Shown here: piece after piece, positions 1 through 5,370 of the stretch
How positions within the stretch are numbered: position 1 is the stretch's first letter
Layout of the letters: each line of letters opens with the position of its first letter
Assembly (NCBI GenBank): GCA_013619035.1
Contig: JABXKX010000412.1
Span: 1-6,800 of the forward strand
Source of the DNA: Peptostreptococcaceae bacterium
Lineage (GTDB): Bacteria > Bacillota_A > Clostridia > Peptostreptococcales > Acidaminobacteraceae
Direction: 5' to 3'
Length of the DNA: 6,800 bases
Program-made: the position numbers and the translations under genes
The notes under the pieces: model-generated
Database searches by the model: none
What the model saw: the letters and a program-made list of their open reading frames with translations, nothing else
What the model was told of the DNA's origin: nothing

Positions 1-5
1 ATATA

Positions 6-19
6 AGAACAGATGTTCG
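6..19. promoter_or_regulatory. LexA (SOS) operator upstream of recA
   Basis: The 14 bases AGAACAGATGTTCG match 13 of 14 positions of the Bacillus-type SOS box CGAAC-RNRY-GTTCG; only the first base differs. The site ends 22 bases before the recA start codon. A possible -10 (TATAAG, 2-7) partly overlaps it, so bound LexA would block the recA promoter or its transcription start. The -35 region would lie outside the window. That LexA binds here and RecA induces its cleavage is known for Bacillus and inferred for this organism. Confidence 0.85.
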
Positions 20-41
20 TTTTAAATGAGAGGACGTATTT

Positions 42-1052
42 ATGAATGATAAATCAAAAGCAATTAATAATGTATTAGGACAAATAGAGAAACAATTTGG
101 TAAAGGTTCTATTATGAGACTAGGTGATGACAACCACCTCAACGTAGAAACTATCTCAACTGGATCAATGGAATTGGATATTGCTCTTGGGACTGGTGGA
201 CTTCCTAAAGGTAGAGTTGTTGAAATTTATGGTCCAGAGTCTTCAGGTAAAACAACTTTAACACTTCATGCTATTGCAGAAGCTCAAAAAGCTGGTGGTG
301 TGGCTGCATTTATCGATGCAGAGCATGCACTTGATCCAGTTTATGCAAAAAATATTGGTGTTGATATAGATAATCTAATCGTTTCACAACCAGATACAGG
401 TGAACAAGCATTAGAAATAGTAGATGCATTGGTACGTTCAAGTGCAATTGATCTTATTGTAATTGACTCGGTAGCTGCTCTTGTACCAAAAGCTGAGATT
501 ACTGGTGAGATGGGCGATAGTCATATGGGTCTTCAAGCTAGATTGATGTCACAGGCCTTAAGAAAATTAACTGGTATTATTAGAAAATCAAATACTTGTG
601 TTATTTTTATCAATCAATTAAGAATGAAAATTGGTGTTATGTTTGGTAATCCAGAAACTACAACTGGTGGTAACGCCCTTAAGTTCTATGCTTCTGTTAG
701 ATTAGATATAAGAAGAATCGAATCAATTAAACGTGATACAGAATTAGTTGGTAACAGAGTAAAAGTGAAAGTTGTAAAAAACAAAGTAGCTCCACCGTTC
801 AAAATAGCTGAGTTTGATATTATGTATGGTGTTGGTATCTCTAAAGAAGGTAGTATTTTAGATTCTGCTGTAAAGGCTGAAATCGTTAATAAAGCTGGTT
901 CTTGGTTCAGTTACAATGATCAACGTCTAGGACAAGGTCGAGAGAATGTAAAAACTTATTTAGCAGATAATCCACCATTAATGGAAGAACTAGAAGCAAA
1001 AATACGAACATATTATGAAATTGGTTTAGAAGAACCGGTTACAGAAAAGTAA
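42..1052 (+). CDS. recA: RecA recombinase
   Basis: RecA forms ATP-dependent filaments on single-stranded DNA in the cytoplasm, carries out strand exchange in homologous recombination, and triggers LexA self-cleavage in the SOS response. The 336-residue product is full length for the family (Bacillus subtilis about 348). Visible landmarks are Walker [10 protein letters not shown] at residues 64-72, the catalytic-glutamate segment DAEHALDP with Glu94, Walker B LIVIDS ending near Asp142, the L1 loop around [12 protein letters not shown], and the L2 loop starting [27 protein letters not shown]. The C-terminal tail is short and only mildly acidic. The ATG follows GAGAGGA (28-34) at a spacing of 7. 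An SOS box lies just upstream and an intrinsic terminator just downstream, so it is probably a single-gene SOS-controlled unit, although genes upstream of the window edge cannot be seen. Identification is secure. Confidence 0.98.
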   Translation: MNDKSKAINNVLGQIEKQFGKGSIMRLGDDNHLNVETISTGSMELDIALGTGGLPKGRVVEIYGPESSGKTTLTLHAIAEAQKAGGVAAFIDAEHALDPVYAKNIGVDIDNLIVSQPDTGEQALEIVDALVRSSAIDLIVIDSVAALVPKAEITGEMGDSHMGLQARLMSQALRKLTGIIRKSNTCVIFINQLRMKIGVMFGNPETTTGGNALKFYASVRLDIRRIESIKRDTELVGNRVKVKVVKNKVAPPFKIAEFDIMYGVGISKEGSILDSAVKAEIVNKAGSWFSYNDQRLGQGRENVKTYLADNPPLMEELEAKIRTYYEIGLEEPVTEK

Positions 1053-1056
1053 TATT

Positions 1057-1088
1057 GGACCGAGACGATTATGTCTCGGTTCTTTTTA
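1057..1088 (+). terminator. Intrinsic terminator after recA
   Basis: ACCGAGAC (1059-1066) pairs perfectly with GTCTCGGT (1073-1080) around a six-base loop. A further G-T and G-C pair at the base makes 10 bp. TCTTTTT follows at 1081-1087. It lies 4 bases after the recA stop and would separate recA from rny. Confidence 0.93.
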
Positions 1089-1159
1089 TTAAGTGCATTT
1101 GGTAGTTTACAGTCCTTGTAATTACCTACTTTCAAGTACAATTGTAATTTTTTCTCATC

Positions 1160-1188
1160 TTGACATTAAGTCTAAAAAGAGATAAAAT
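1160..1188 (+). promoter_or_regulatory. Sigma-A-type promoter for rny
   Basis: The -35 is a perfect TTGACA (1160-1165) and the -10 is TAAAAT (1183-1188, 5 of 6 matches), with a 17-base spacer. Transcription would start near 1195, giving an rny leader of about 120-155 bases depending on the start codon. The gap before it (1089-1159) contains only short AT-rich repeats such as two copies of TTGTAATT (1116-1123, 1142-1149); I see no gene there. Confidence 0.8.
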
Positions 1189-1259
1189 AGAATGGAATTG
1201 GTATATATCTTAATAGGAAAAATTAGACAATAATTATTTTATTCTTTTAATTTTACGTT

Positions 1260-1298
1260 TGCCATTGTGGCATCTTAGATATAGGGTGAGAAACACCC
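1260..1298 (+). promoter_or_regulatory. Two small hairpins in the rny 5' leader
   Basis: TGCCA-TTG-TGGCA (1260-1272) forms a 5-bp stem. GGGTG-AGAAA-CACCC (1284-1298) forms another 5-bp stem, ending 19 bases before the rny Shine-Dalgarno. The CACC of the second hairpin could alternatively pair with GGTG (1321-1324) in the Shine-Dalgarno, though only by 4 bp. They match no riboswitch I recognise. They may stabilise the leader or tune translation; this is inference. Confidence 0.4.
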
Positions 1299-1317
1299 GT
1301 AATTTAATATAGATTTT

Positions 1318-1351
1318 GGAGGTGGAAGCAATTAATAATGATATATTAATG
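1318..1351 (+). promoter_or_regulatory. Strong Shine-Dalgarno, three-codon ORF and overlapping rny ATG
   Basis: GGAGGTGG (1318-1325) is a near-perfect Shine-Dalgarno but lies 23 bases before the only in-frame ATG (1349). Between them are an in-frame ATT (1331), 5 bases after the Shine-Dalgarno, and an out-of-frame ATG at 1338. That ATG encodes Met-Ile-Tyr and stops at TAA 1347-1349, overlapping the rny ATG as TAATG. So rny may start at a rare ATT, or by termination and reinitiation from the tripeptide ORF. The upstream in-frame TTG (1316) and GTG (1322) lie inside the Shine-Dalgarno and are unlikely starts. Confidence 0.55.
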
Positions 1352-2875
1352 TATGCTATTCCAGTTGCTACAGGTTTGATTGGTACTGGAGTCGGCTATG
1401 TTATAAGAAAAAAGGTCGCAGAAAAACAAATTGGTAGTGCGGAAGATAAAGCACAAGAAATTATAAAAACTGCAAGGCAAAGAGCCGAGGCTGCAAAAAA
1501 GGAAATGATCATTGAAGCCAAAGATGATGTTCATAAGGGTCGTGTTGAATTAGAGAAAGAAGTAAAAGACAGACGTACTGAAATTTCTAGAGCTGAGAGA
1601 AGACAAATCCAAAGAGAAGAGAATTTAGATAAGAGATTAAATAATGTAGAGAAAAAAGAAGATCAGATTCAAAGAAAAATAAAAGAAACTAGTGATAAGA
1701 AAACTGAAATTGAAAGATTGCACCAAATTCAGATGACTGAACTAGAGAGAATTTCTGGTCTATCTCGAGATGATGCAAAATCTCACTTGTTAAGTGAAGT
1801 TGAAAAAGATGTACGTCATGATTCTATCATTTTAATGAAAGAAATTGAAAATAAAGCAAAAGAAGATGCACAAAAAAATGCAAAAGATATAGTTGCATTT
1901 GCAATTCAAAAATGTGCTGCTGATCACGTAGCTGAAACAACAGTATCTGTTGTAAACTTACCTAATGATGAGATGAAAGGTCGAATCATTGGTCGTGAAG
2001 GTAGAAACATTAGAGCTCTTGAGACATTAACAGGTGTTGATTTAATTATTGACGATACTCCTGAAGCAGTTATATTATCATCATTTGATCCAATAAGACG
2101 TGAAGTAGCTCGTGTTGCTTTAGAAAAACTTATTATAGATGGCAGAATTCATCCTGCTCGTATTGAAGAAATGGTTACAAAAGCTCAAAAGGAAATTGAA
2201 GTACAAATCAAACAAGAAGGTGAAAATGCTACATTTGATGTAGGTATTCACAATTTACATCCTGAACTTGTTAAATTAATTGGACGTTTAAAGTTCAGAA
2301 CAAGTTATGGACAGAATGTATTAAAGCATTCACAAGAAGTTGCTATACTTGCTGGTATTATGGCTGCAGAAATTGGCGCAGACGTCAGATTGGCTAAAAG
2401 AGCTGGTTTATTACATGATATCGGTAAAGCTGTAGATCATGAAATTGAAGGAACTCATATCGAAATTGGTATGAACTTACTTAAAAAGTATAAAGAATCT
2501 AAGCAAGTTATTCATGCAATGAGTACACATCATGGTGATTTTGAGCCTGAGTCTGTTGAAGCGGTTCTTGTAACTGCTGCAGATGCAATATCAGCTGCTA
2601 GACCTGGTGCTAGAAGAGAAACATTATCTAACTATGTTAATCGTTTAGAATCACTTGAAAAGATTGCTAACACTCAAGATGGTGTTGAATATTCTTATGC
2701 TATTCAAGCTGGTAGAGAGATTAGAATCATGGTTGTACCAGATAAGATTAGTGATGATGATATGGTGTTATTAGCTAGAGATATTAAGAAACAAGTTGAA
2801 GAAGAACTTGAGTATCCTGGTCATATCAAAATCCATATGATACGTGAAACAAGACATGTAAATTATGCCAAATAA
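1349..2875 (+). CDS. rny: Ribonuclease Y (RNase Y)
   Basis: RNase Y is a membrane-anchored endoribonuclease that starts the decay and processing of many mRNAs in Bacillota, usually with RNA-degradosome partners. From the ATG used here the product is 508 residues. A transmembrane helix at about 1-19 is followed by basic residues (RKK) and a long charged coiled coil to about 190. Then comes a KH RNA-binding domain containing [22 protein letters not shown], with the GxxG loop at 215-218. The HD hydrolase domain has His327, the His356-Asp357 pair in [13 protein letters not shown], and [13 protein letters not shown] near 412. The C-terminus ends in the family's typical IRETRxVxYAK. An ATT start at 1331 would give 514 residues, closer to the B. 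subtilis N-terminus (520). It has its own promoter and terminator. The function is secure; the exact start is not. Confidence 0.96.
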   Translation: MYAIPVATGLIGTGVGYVIRKKVAEKQIGSAEDKAQEIIKTARQRAEAAKKEMIIEAKDDVHKGRVELEKEVKDRRTEISRAERRQIQREENLDKRLNNVEKKEDQIQRKIKETSDKKTEIERLHQIQMTELERISGLSRDDAKSHLLSEVEKDVRHDSIILMKEIENKAKEDAQKNAKDIVAFAIQKCAADHVAETTVSVVNLPNDEMKGRIIGREGRNIRALETLTGVDLIIDDTPEAVILSSFDPIRREVARVALEKLIIDGRIHPARIEEMVTKAQKEIEVQIKQEGENATFDVGIHNLHPELVKLIGRLKFRTSYGQNVLKHSQEVAILAGIMAAEIGADVRLAKRAGLLHDIGKAVDHEIEGTHIEIGMNLLKKYKESKQVIHAMSTHHGDFEPESVEAVLVTAADAISAARPGARRETLSNYVNRLESLEKIANTQDGVEYSYAIQAGREIRIMVVPDKISDDDMVLLARDIKKQVEEELEYPGHIKIHMIRETRHVNYAK

Positions 2876-2878
2876 TAT

Positions 2879-2905
2879 AAAAAGCCTTAATTGGCTTTTT
2901 ATTTT
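2879..2905 (+). terminator. Intrinsic terminator after rny
   Basis: AAAAAGCC (2879-2886) and GGCTTTTT (2893-2900) form an 8-bp stem around TTAATT, followed by ATTTT. It starts 3 bases after the rny stop. The A-run and T-run make it potentially active in both directions. Confidence 0.88.
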
Positions 2906-2935
2906 GTTTATCTATAAAGTATAGGGGTAATAATA
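2906..2935 (+). promoter_or_regulatory. Sigma-F/sigma-B-type promoter candidate for spoVS
   Basis: GTTTA (2906-2910), a 15-base spacer and GGTAATAATA (2926-2935) match the forespore sigma-F consensus as I recall it (GYWTA, 15-16 bases, GGNRANAMTW). The same bases read as sigma-B-like: GTTTAT, 13 bases, GGGTAA, 5 of 6 matches in each box. The two sigma factors have overlapping specificities. Transcription would start near 2942, about 55 bases before spoVS. A weaker sigma-A -10 candidate, TATACT (2969-2974), lacks a good -35. In B. subtilis spoVS is known as a sigma-H gene, so this assignment is tentative. Confidence 0.45.
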
Positions 2936-2976
2936 AAGTAACAGTAATTTATTAACTAAATTAAATACTATACTTT
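2916..2976. repeat. 9-base inverted repeat in the spoVS promoter region
   Basis: AAAGTATAG (2916-2924) is repeated as its exact reverse complement CTATACTTT (2968-2976), 43 bases apart. The left arm fills the spacer of the sigma-F/B-type promoter and the right arm contains the alternative -10 TATACT. It could be an operator pair, but a match of this size in AT-rich DNA may be chance. Confidence 0.35.
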
Positions 2977-2996
2977 TTAGTAAGGAGGCATTAAAT

Positions 2997-3263
2997 ATGG
3001 ATGTATTAAAGGTATCATCAAAGTCGAGTCCTAACTCAGTTGCAGGAGCTTTAGCTGGTGTCATTAGGGAACATCAATCAGCTGAGATACAAGCGGTAGG
3101 GGCTGGTGCTATCAATCAATCAATAAAAGCAATTGCTATCGCAAGAGGTTTTTTATCTCCTTCGGGTATAGAAATTGCTGTCATACCGGCATTTACAGAT
3201 ATCATGATCGGTGGTGAAGAAAGAACAGCAATAAGACTTATTGTAAAACAATTTGATTTATAA
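2997..3263 (+). CDS. spoVS: Stage V sporulation protein S (SpoVS)
   Basis: SpoVS is a small Alba-superfamily protein, probably nucleic-acid binding. In B. subtilis it is needed for normal progress through the later stages of sporulation. The 88-residue product is close to the family length (86 in B. subtilis) and nearly superimposable on it. The N-terminus MDVLKVSSKSSPNSVAGALAG, then EIQAVGAGAINQSIKAIAIARGF and IPAFTDIMIGGEERTAIRLIV, are family hallmarks. The start is clear: AAGGAGG (2982-2988) with 8 bases to the ATG. It is a single-gene unit between two terminators, with a sporulation-type promoter candidate upstream. In Bacillus it follows rny and ymdB; here ymdB is missing. SpoVS also occurs in some non-sporulating bacteria, so its presence does not prove sporulation. 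Confidence 0.96.
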   Translation: MDVLKVSSKSSPNSVAGALAGVIREHQSAEIQAVGAGAINQSIKAIAIARGFLSPSGIEIAVIPAFTDIMIGGEERTAIRLIVKQFDL

Positions 3264-3271
3264 GTATTTAT

Positions 3272-3300
3272 AGTCTACTTTAAAGTAGACTTTTCTTTTT
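3272..3300 (+). terminator. Intrinsic terminator after spoVS (perfect palindrome)
   Basis: Positions 3272-3291 are a perfect 20-base palindrome: AGTCTAC, TTTAAA, GTAGACT. In RNA it folds into at least 8 bp with a TTAA loop, followed by TTTTCTTTTT through 3300. It begins 8 bases after the spoVS stop. The purB promoter region starts directly after the T-run. Confidence 0.93.
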
Positions 3301-3303
3301 GAC

Positions 3304-3331
3304 TGTACATTTCCTTGAAATCTGTTATAAT
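3304..3331 (+). promoter_or_regulatory. Extended -10 promoter for purB
   Basis: A perfect TATAAT (3326-3331) has the extended -10 element TG at 3323-3324. The best-spaced -35 is TGTACA (3304-3309, 4 of 6 matches, spacer 16). A better-looking TTGACT (3299-3304) is 21 bases away, too far for normal use. The predicted start is near 3338, giving a leader of about 60 bases. Confidence 0.75.
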
Positions 3332-3397
3332 ATTACTGTAATCCGAATGTTTTTCTACATTTACATTAAATCATATGTATTTTATAAGGAGGCAATT

Positions 3398-4828
3398 GTG
3401 TCGAATATTTACGAAAATCCATTAATTAGAAGATATGCAAGTCAAGAAATGCTAGAATTATTTTCACCAGATAAGAAATTTCAAACTTGGAGAAAATTAT
3501 GGATCACTTTAGCGGAAGCACAACAAGAATTAGGTTTATCGATAACAGATGAACAAATACAAGAAATGAAAACTTTTGAGCACAACATTAATTATGACCG
3601 TGCAAGAGAAATTGAAAAGAAAACTAGACATGATGTTATGAGTCATGTTCATGCTTTTGGAGAGCAATGTCCTAGTGCAATGCCAATTATCCATTTAGGT
3701 GCAACTAGTGCTTTTGTAGGTGGTAATACAGATGTCATTGTTATGAGAGAAGCCTTGGAAATCGTAAGAGATAAACTTGTAAACGTCATTGATCGTTTAT
3801 CAAAATTCTCAGAAGAAACAAAAGGTATTCCAACTTTAGGCTTTACACATTTTCAACCCGCTCAATTAACAACTGTAGGTAAGAGAGCGACTCTTTGGAA
3901 TATGGATTTGGTTCAAGACTTATATGATATTGAATATACAATTGAGAGTTTAATGTTACGAGGCGCAAAAGGTACTACTGGTACACAAGCGAGTTACTTG
4001 AACTTATTCGAAGGAGATCATGACAAAGTAGAAGCTCTTGATCAATTGATTGCAGATAAATTAGGATTTTCAAAGACATTCCCTGTAACAGGTCAAACTT
4101 ACTCTAGAAAACTAGACTCTAGAATTTTAAATGCTTTGAGTGGTTTGGGTCAAAGTATGCATAAAATAACAAATGATTTAAGACTGTTACAACATCTTAA
4201 AGAAGTTGAAGAACCATTTGAAAAGAACCAAATCGGTTCTTCTGCAATGGCTTACAAAAGAAATCCAATGCGTTCAGAACGTATTGCGTCATTAAGTAGA
4301 TACTTAATTGCAAATTCAATGAATCCTGCTATGACTGTATCAACTCAATGGTTTGAAAGAACATTAGATGATTCAGCAAATAGAAGAATTTCTCTTCCGG
4401 AGTCATTCTTGGTTGCAGATTCTATTCTTGATATTATGAACAATGTTGTTTCTGGATTAGTTGTTTATGAAAAAGTAATCTACAAACATGTGATGGCTGA
4501 ACTACCATTTATGGCAACTGAAAACATTATTATGGAAGCTGTTAAAAAAGGTGGCGATCGTCAGAAATTACATGAAACAATTCGTGTACACTCTATGGAA
4601 GCAGCTAACCAAGTTAAAGTACATGGTTTGGACAATGACTTATTATCTCGAATAGTTAAAGATGAAACTTTCGGATTAAATCAAGCTGCTGTTGATCAAT
4701 TAACAGATCCGTCATTATTTATTGGGCGTTCATCAGAACAAGTTGATACATTCAATAAGGAAGTTGTGTTACCAATTACAACTAAATATTCTGCTGAACT
4801 TGGTAAAGAAGCAGATTTAAAAGTATAA
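3398..4828 (+). CDS. purB: Adenylosuccinate lyase, long eukaryote-type form
   Basis: This cytoplasmic enzyme releases fumarate at two steps of purine synthesis: from SAICAR to AICAR, and from adenylosuccinate to AMP. The product is 476 residues, longer than B. subtilis PurB (431) and near human ADSL (484), which it resembles along its whole length. Shared blocks include GLSITDEQIQEMK, RHDVMSHVHAFG (His78), IIHLGATS, TLGFTHFQPAQLTTVGKR (His151), KGTTGTQASYLNLFEGD, TGQTYSRK, EEPFEKNQIGSSAMAYKRNP, QWFERTLDDSANRR and LPFMATENIIM. The flexible catalytic loop carries Ser281-Ser282. Residue 285, in the superfamily signature, is Ala where human ADSL has Pro. The GTG start is chosen because AAGGAGG (3386-3392) lies 5 bases upstream; the reading frame stays open further 5', but that stretch has no ribosome binding site and overlaps the promoter. 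Its own promoter and terminator make it a single-gene unit, away from any purine operon. Confidence 0.96.
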   Translation: MSNIYENPLIRRYASQEMLELFSPDKKFQTWRKLWITLAEAQQELGLSITDEQIQEMKTFEHNINYDRAREIEKKTRHDVMSHVHAFGEQCPSAMPIIHLGATSAFVGGNTDVIVMREALEIVRDKLVNVIDRLSKFSEETKGIPTLGFTHFQPAQLTTVGKRATLWNMDLVQDLYDIEYTIESLMLRGAKGTTGTQASYLNLFEGDHDKVEALDQLIADKLGFSKTFPVTGQTYSRKLDSRILNALSGLGQSMHKITNDLRLLQHLKEVEEPFEKNQIGSSAMAYKRNPMRSERIASLSRYLIANSMNPAMTVSTQWFERTLDDSANRRISLPESFLVADSILDIMNNVVSGLVVYEKVIYKHVMAELPFMATENIIMEAVKKGGDRQKLHETIRVHSMEAANQVKVHGLDNDLLSRIVKDETFGLNQAAVDQLTDPSLFIGRSSEQVDTFNKEVVLPITTKYSAELGKEADLKV

Positions 4829-4835
4829 TCATAAC

Positions 4836-4866
4836 AAAGACGTTCAATAATGGACGTCTTTTTTTA
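4836..4866 (+). terminator. Intrinsic terminator after purB
   Basis: AAAGACGT (4836-4843) pairs with ACGTCTTT (4854-4861). The inner T-G, C-G and A-T pairs extend this to 11 bp around a four-base loop, with seven Ts at 4859-4865. It begins 7 bases after the purB stop. The gap beyond it up to about 4927 shows no gene or motif I recognise. Confidence 0.93.
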
Positions 4867-4927
4867 TAGTAAAATATGTTTTAACTGGATAGTTTTCGCT
4901 ACTGAACTTCGTCTCAATCTAAATGTG

Positions 4928-4951
4928 CACTTTTAATATTTTGTAAAAGTG
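4928..4951. promoter_or_regulatory. Operator-like dyad overlapping the YjbR-like gene's promoter
   Basis: CACTTTTA (4928-4935) and TAAAAGTG (4944-4951) are exact reverse complements separated by 8 bases. The 24-base dyad covers the -35 region and runs into the TG of the extended -10, the position expected of a repressor site. There is no T-run, so it is not a terminator. I do not recognise a known regulator consensus in it. Confidence 0.5.
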
Positions 4952-4958
4952 GTATAAT
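4950..4958 (+). promoter_or_regulatory. Extended -10 promoter for the YjbR-like gene (and probably cca)
   Basis: TGGTATAAT is a perfect extended -10 element with TATAAT at 4953-4958. The -35 region (TTTTAA, 4931-4936, spacer 16) is poor. Transcription would start near 4965, right at the Shine-Dalgarno, leaving a very short leader of about 17 bases. Confidence 0.72.
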
Positions 4959-4981
4959 AGATTTAGAAAGAGGTGATGGTT

Positions 4982-5329
4982 ATGATGAAAGATATCATTA
5001 AAGACTATTTTTTAGATAAGCCAGGAACTTTCGAAAATGATGTAGATCATAAACATATCACTCTGAATTTAGCTTCAGAACAACTTGTAGAGATTACAAC
5101 AAATTCAATTGAAGTAAAATTGAATAAACAAATGTCGGAACAACTACATGGAAAGTTTCGTAGTGCAAGAACTATAAAAACAGAGGGTCAATTTGAATGG
5201 AATGAAATCCCTATTGACGCTGATATTTCATTAAATGACTTGTATGAAATTATTGATCATTCTTACGAAAGTGCAATGGACACATTACCTGAAAATGAAC
5301 AAAATGAAATTCTAGACTTAGAATGGTAG
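4982..5329 (+). CDS. YjbR/MmcQ-like small protein
   Basis: This is an acidic, soluble 115-residue protein with no signal peptide or membrane segment. By eye it fits the MmcQ/YjbR family (double-wing, CyaY-like fold, function poorly defined, proposed DNA binding). The N-terminal IKDYFLDKPGTFEND resembles the family's helix plus PGA-x-ED start. A central beta-rich part with VEITTNSIEVKLNKQ follows. The C-terminal FEWNEIPIDADISLNDLYEIIDHSYESAMDTLP matches the family's W-x-x-(I/V)-x-L-D and LIDxSYxLVxxxLP pattern. The Shine-Dalgarno is AGAAAGAGGTGAT (4965-4977); ATG 4982 is the best-placed start and ATG 4985 is possible. The gene has an extended -10 promoter with an overlapping dyad and ends in a terminator just before cca. 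No function is assigned; the family call comes from motif resemblance only. Confidence 0.72.
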   Translation: MMKDIIKDYFLDKPGTFENDVDHKHITLNLASEQLVEITTNSIEVKLNKQMSEQLHGKFRSARTIKTEGQFEWNEIPIDADISLNDLYEIIDHSYESAMDTLPENEQNEILDLEW

Positions 5330-5358
5330 AAGTACGCGATTGCGTACTTATTTTTTTT
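5330..5358 (+). terminator. Intrinsic terminator or attenuator directly in front of cca
   Basis: AAGTACGC (5330-5337) pairs perfectly with GCGTACTT (5342-5349) around a GATT loop, followed by A and eight Ts (5351-5358). The stem starts at the base after the YjbR-like stop codon. The T-run abuts the cca Shine-Dalgarno AGGAGAG (5359-5365). No promoter fits between this hairpin and cca. Confidence 0.85.
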
Positions 5359-5370
5359 AGGAGAGATTAT

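Noticed and set aside
1192..1227. An 11-codon ORF (MELVYILIGKN) at the start of the rny leader
   Set aside because: Its ATG lies at or before the predicted transcription start and has no ribosome binding site.
1195..1315. A riboswitch or T-box in the rny leader
   Set aside because: Only two 5-bp hairpins are visible; there is no T-box sequence, no terminator/antiterminator pair before rny and no riboswitch core I recognise.
1346..1534. A 62-codon reading frame on the - strand inside rny
   Set aside because: It lies wholly inside the RNase Y gene on the opposite strand, has low-complexity Phe/Cys-rich content typical of antisense AT-rich coding DNA, and has no promoter or ribosome binding site I could see.
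3299..3397. A 33-residue N-terminal extension of PurB from an upstream TTG
   Set aside because: It overlaps the spoVS terminator T-run and the purB promoter, has no Shine-Dalgarno, and does not resemble ADSL. GTG 3398 after AAGGAGG is the better start.
5323..5370. A 16-residue N-terminal extension of the CCA enzyme from ATG 5323
   Set aside because: It reads through the terminator hairpin and T-run and has no Shine-Dalgarno, whereas ATG 5371 has AGGAG at a spacing of 7. It is kept only as part of the attenuation idea.
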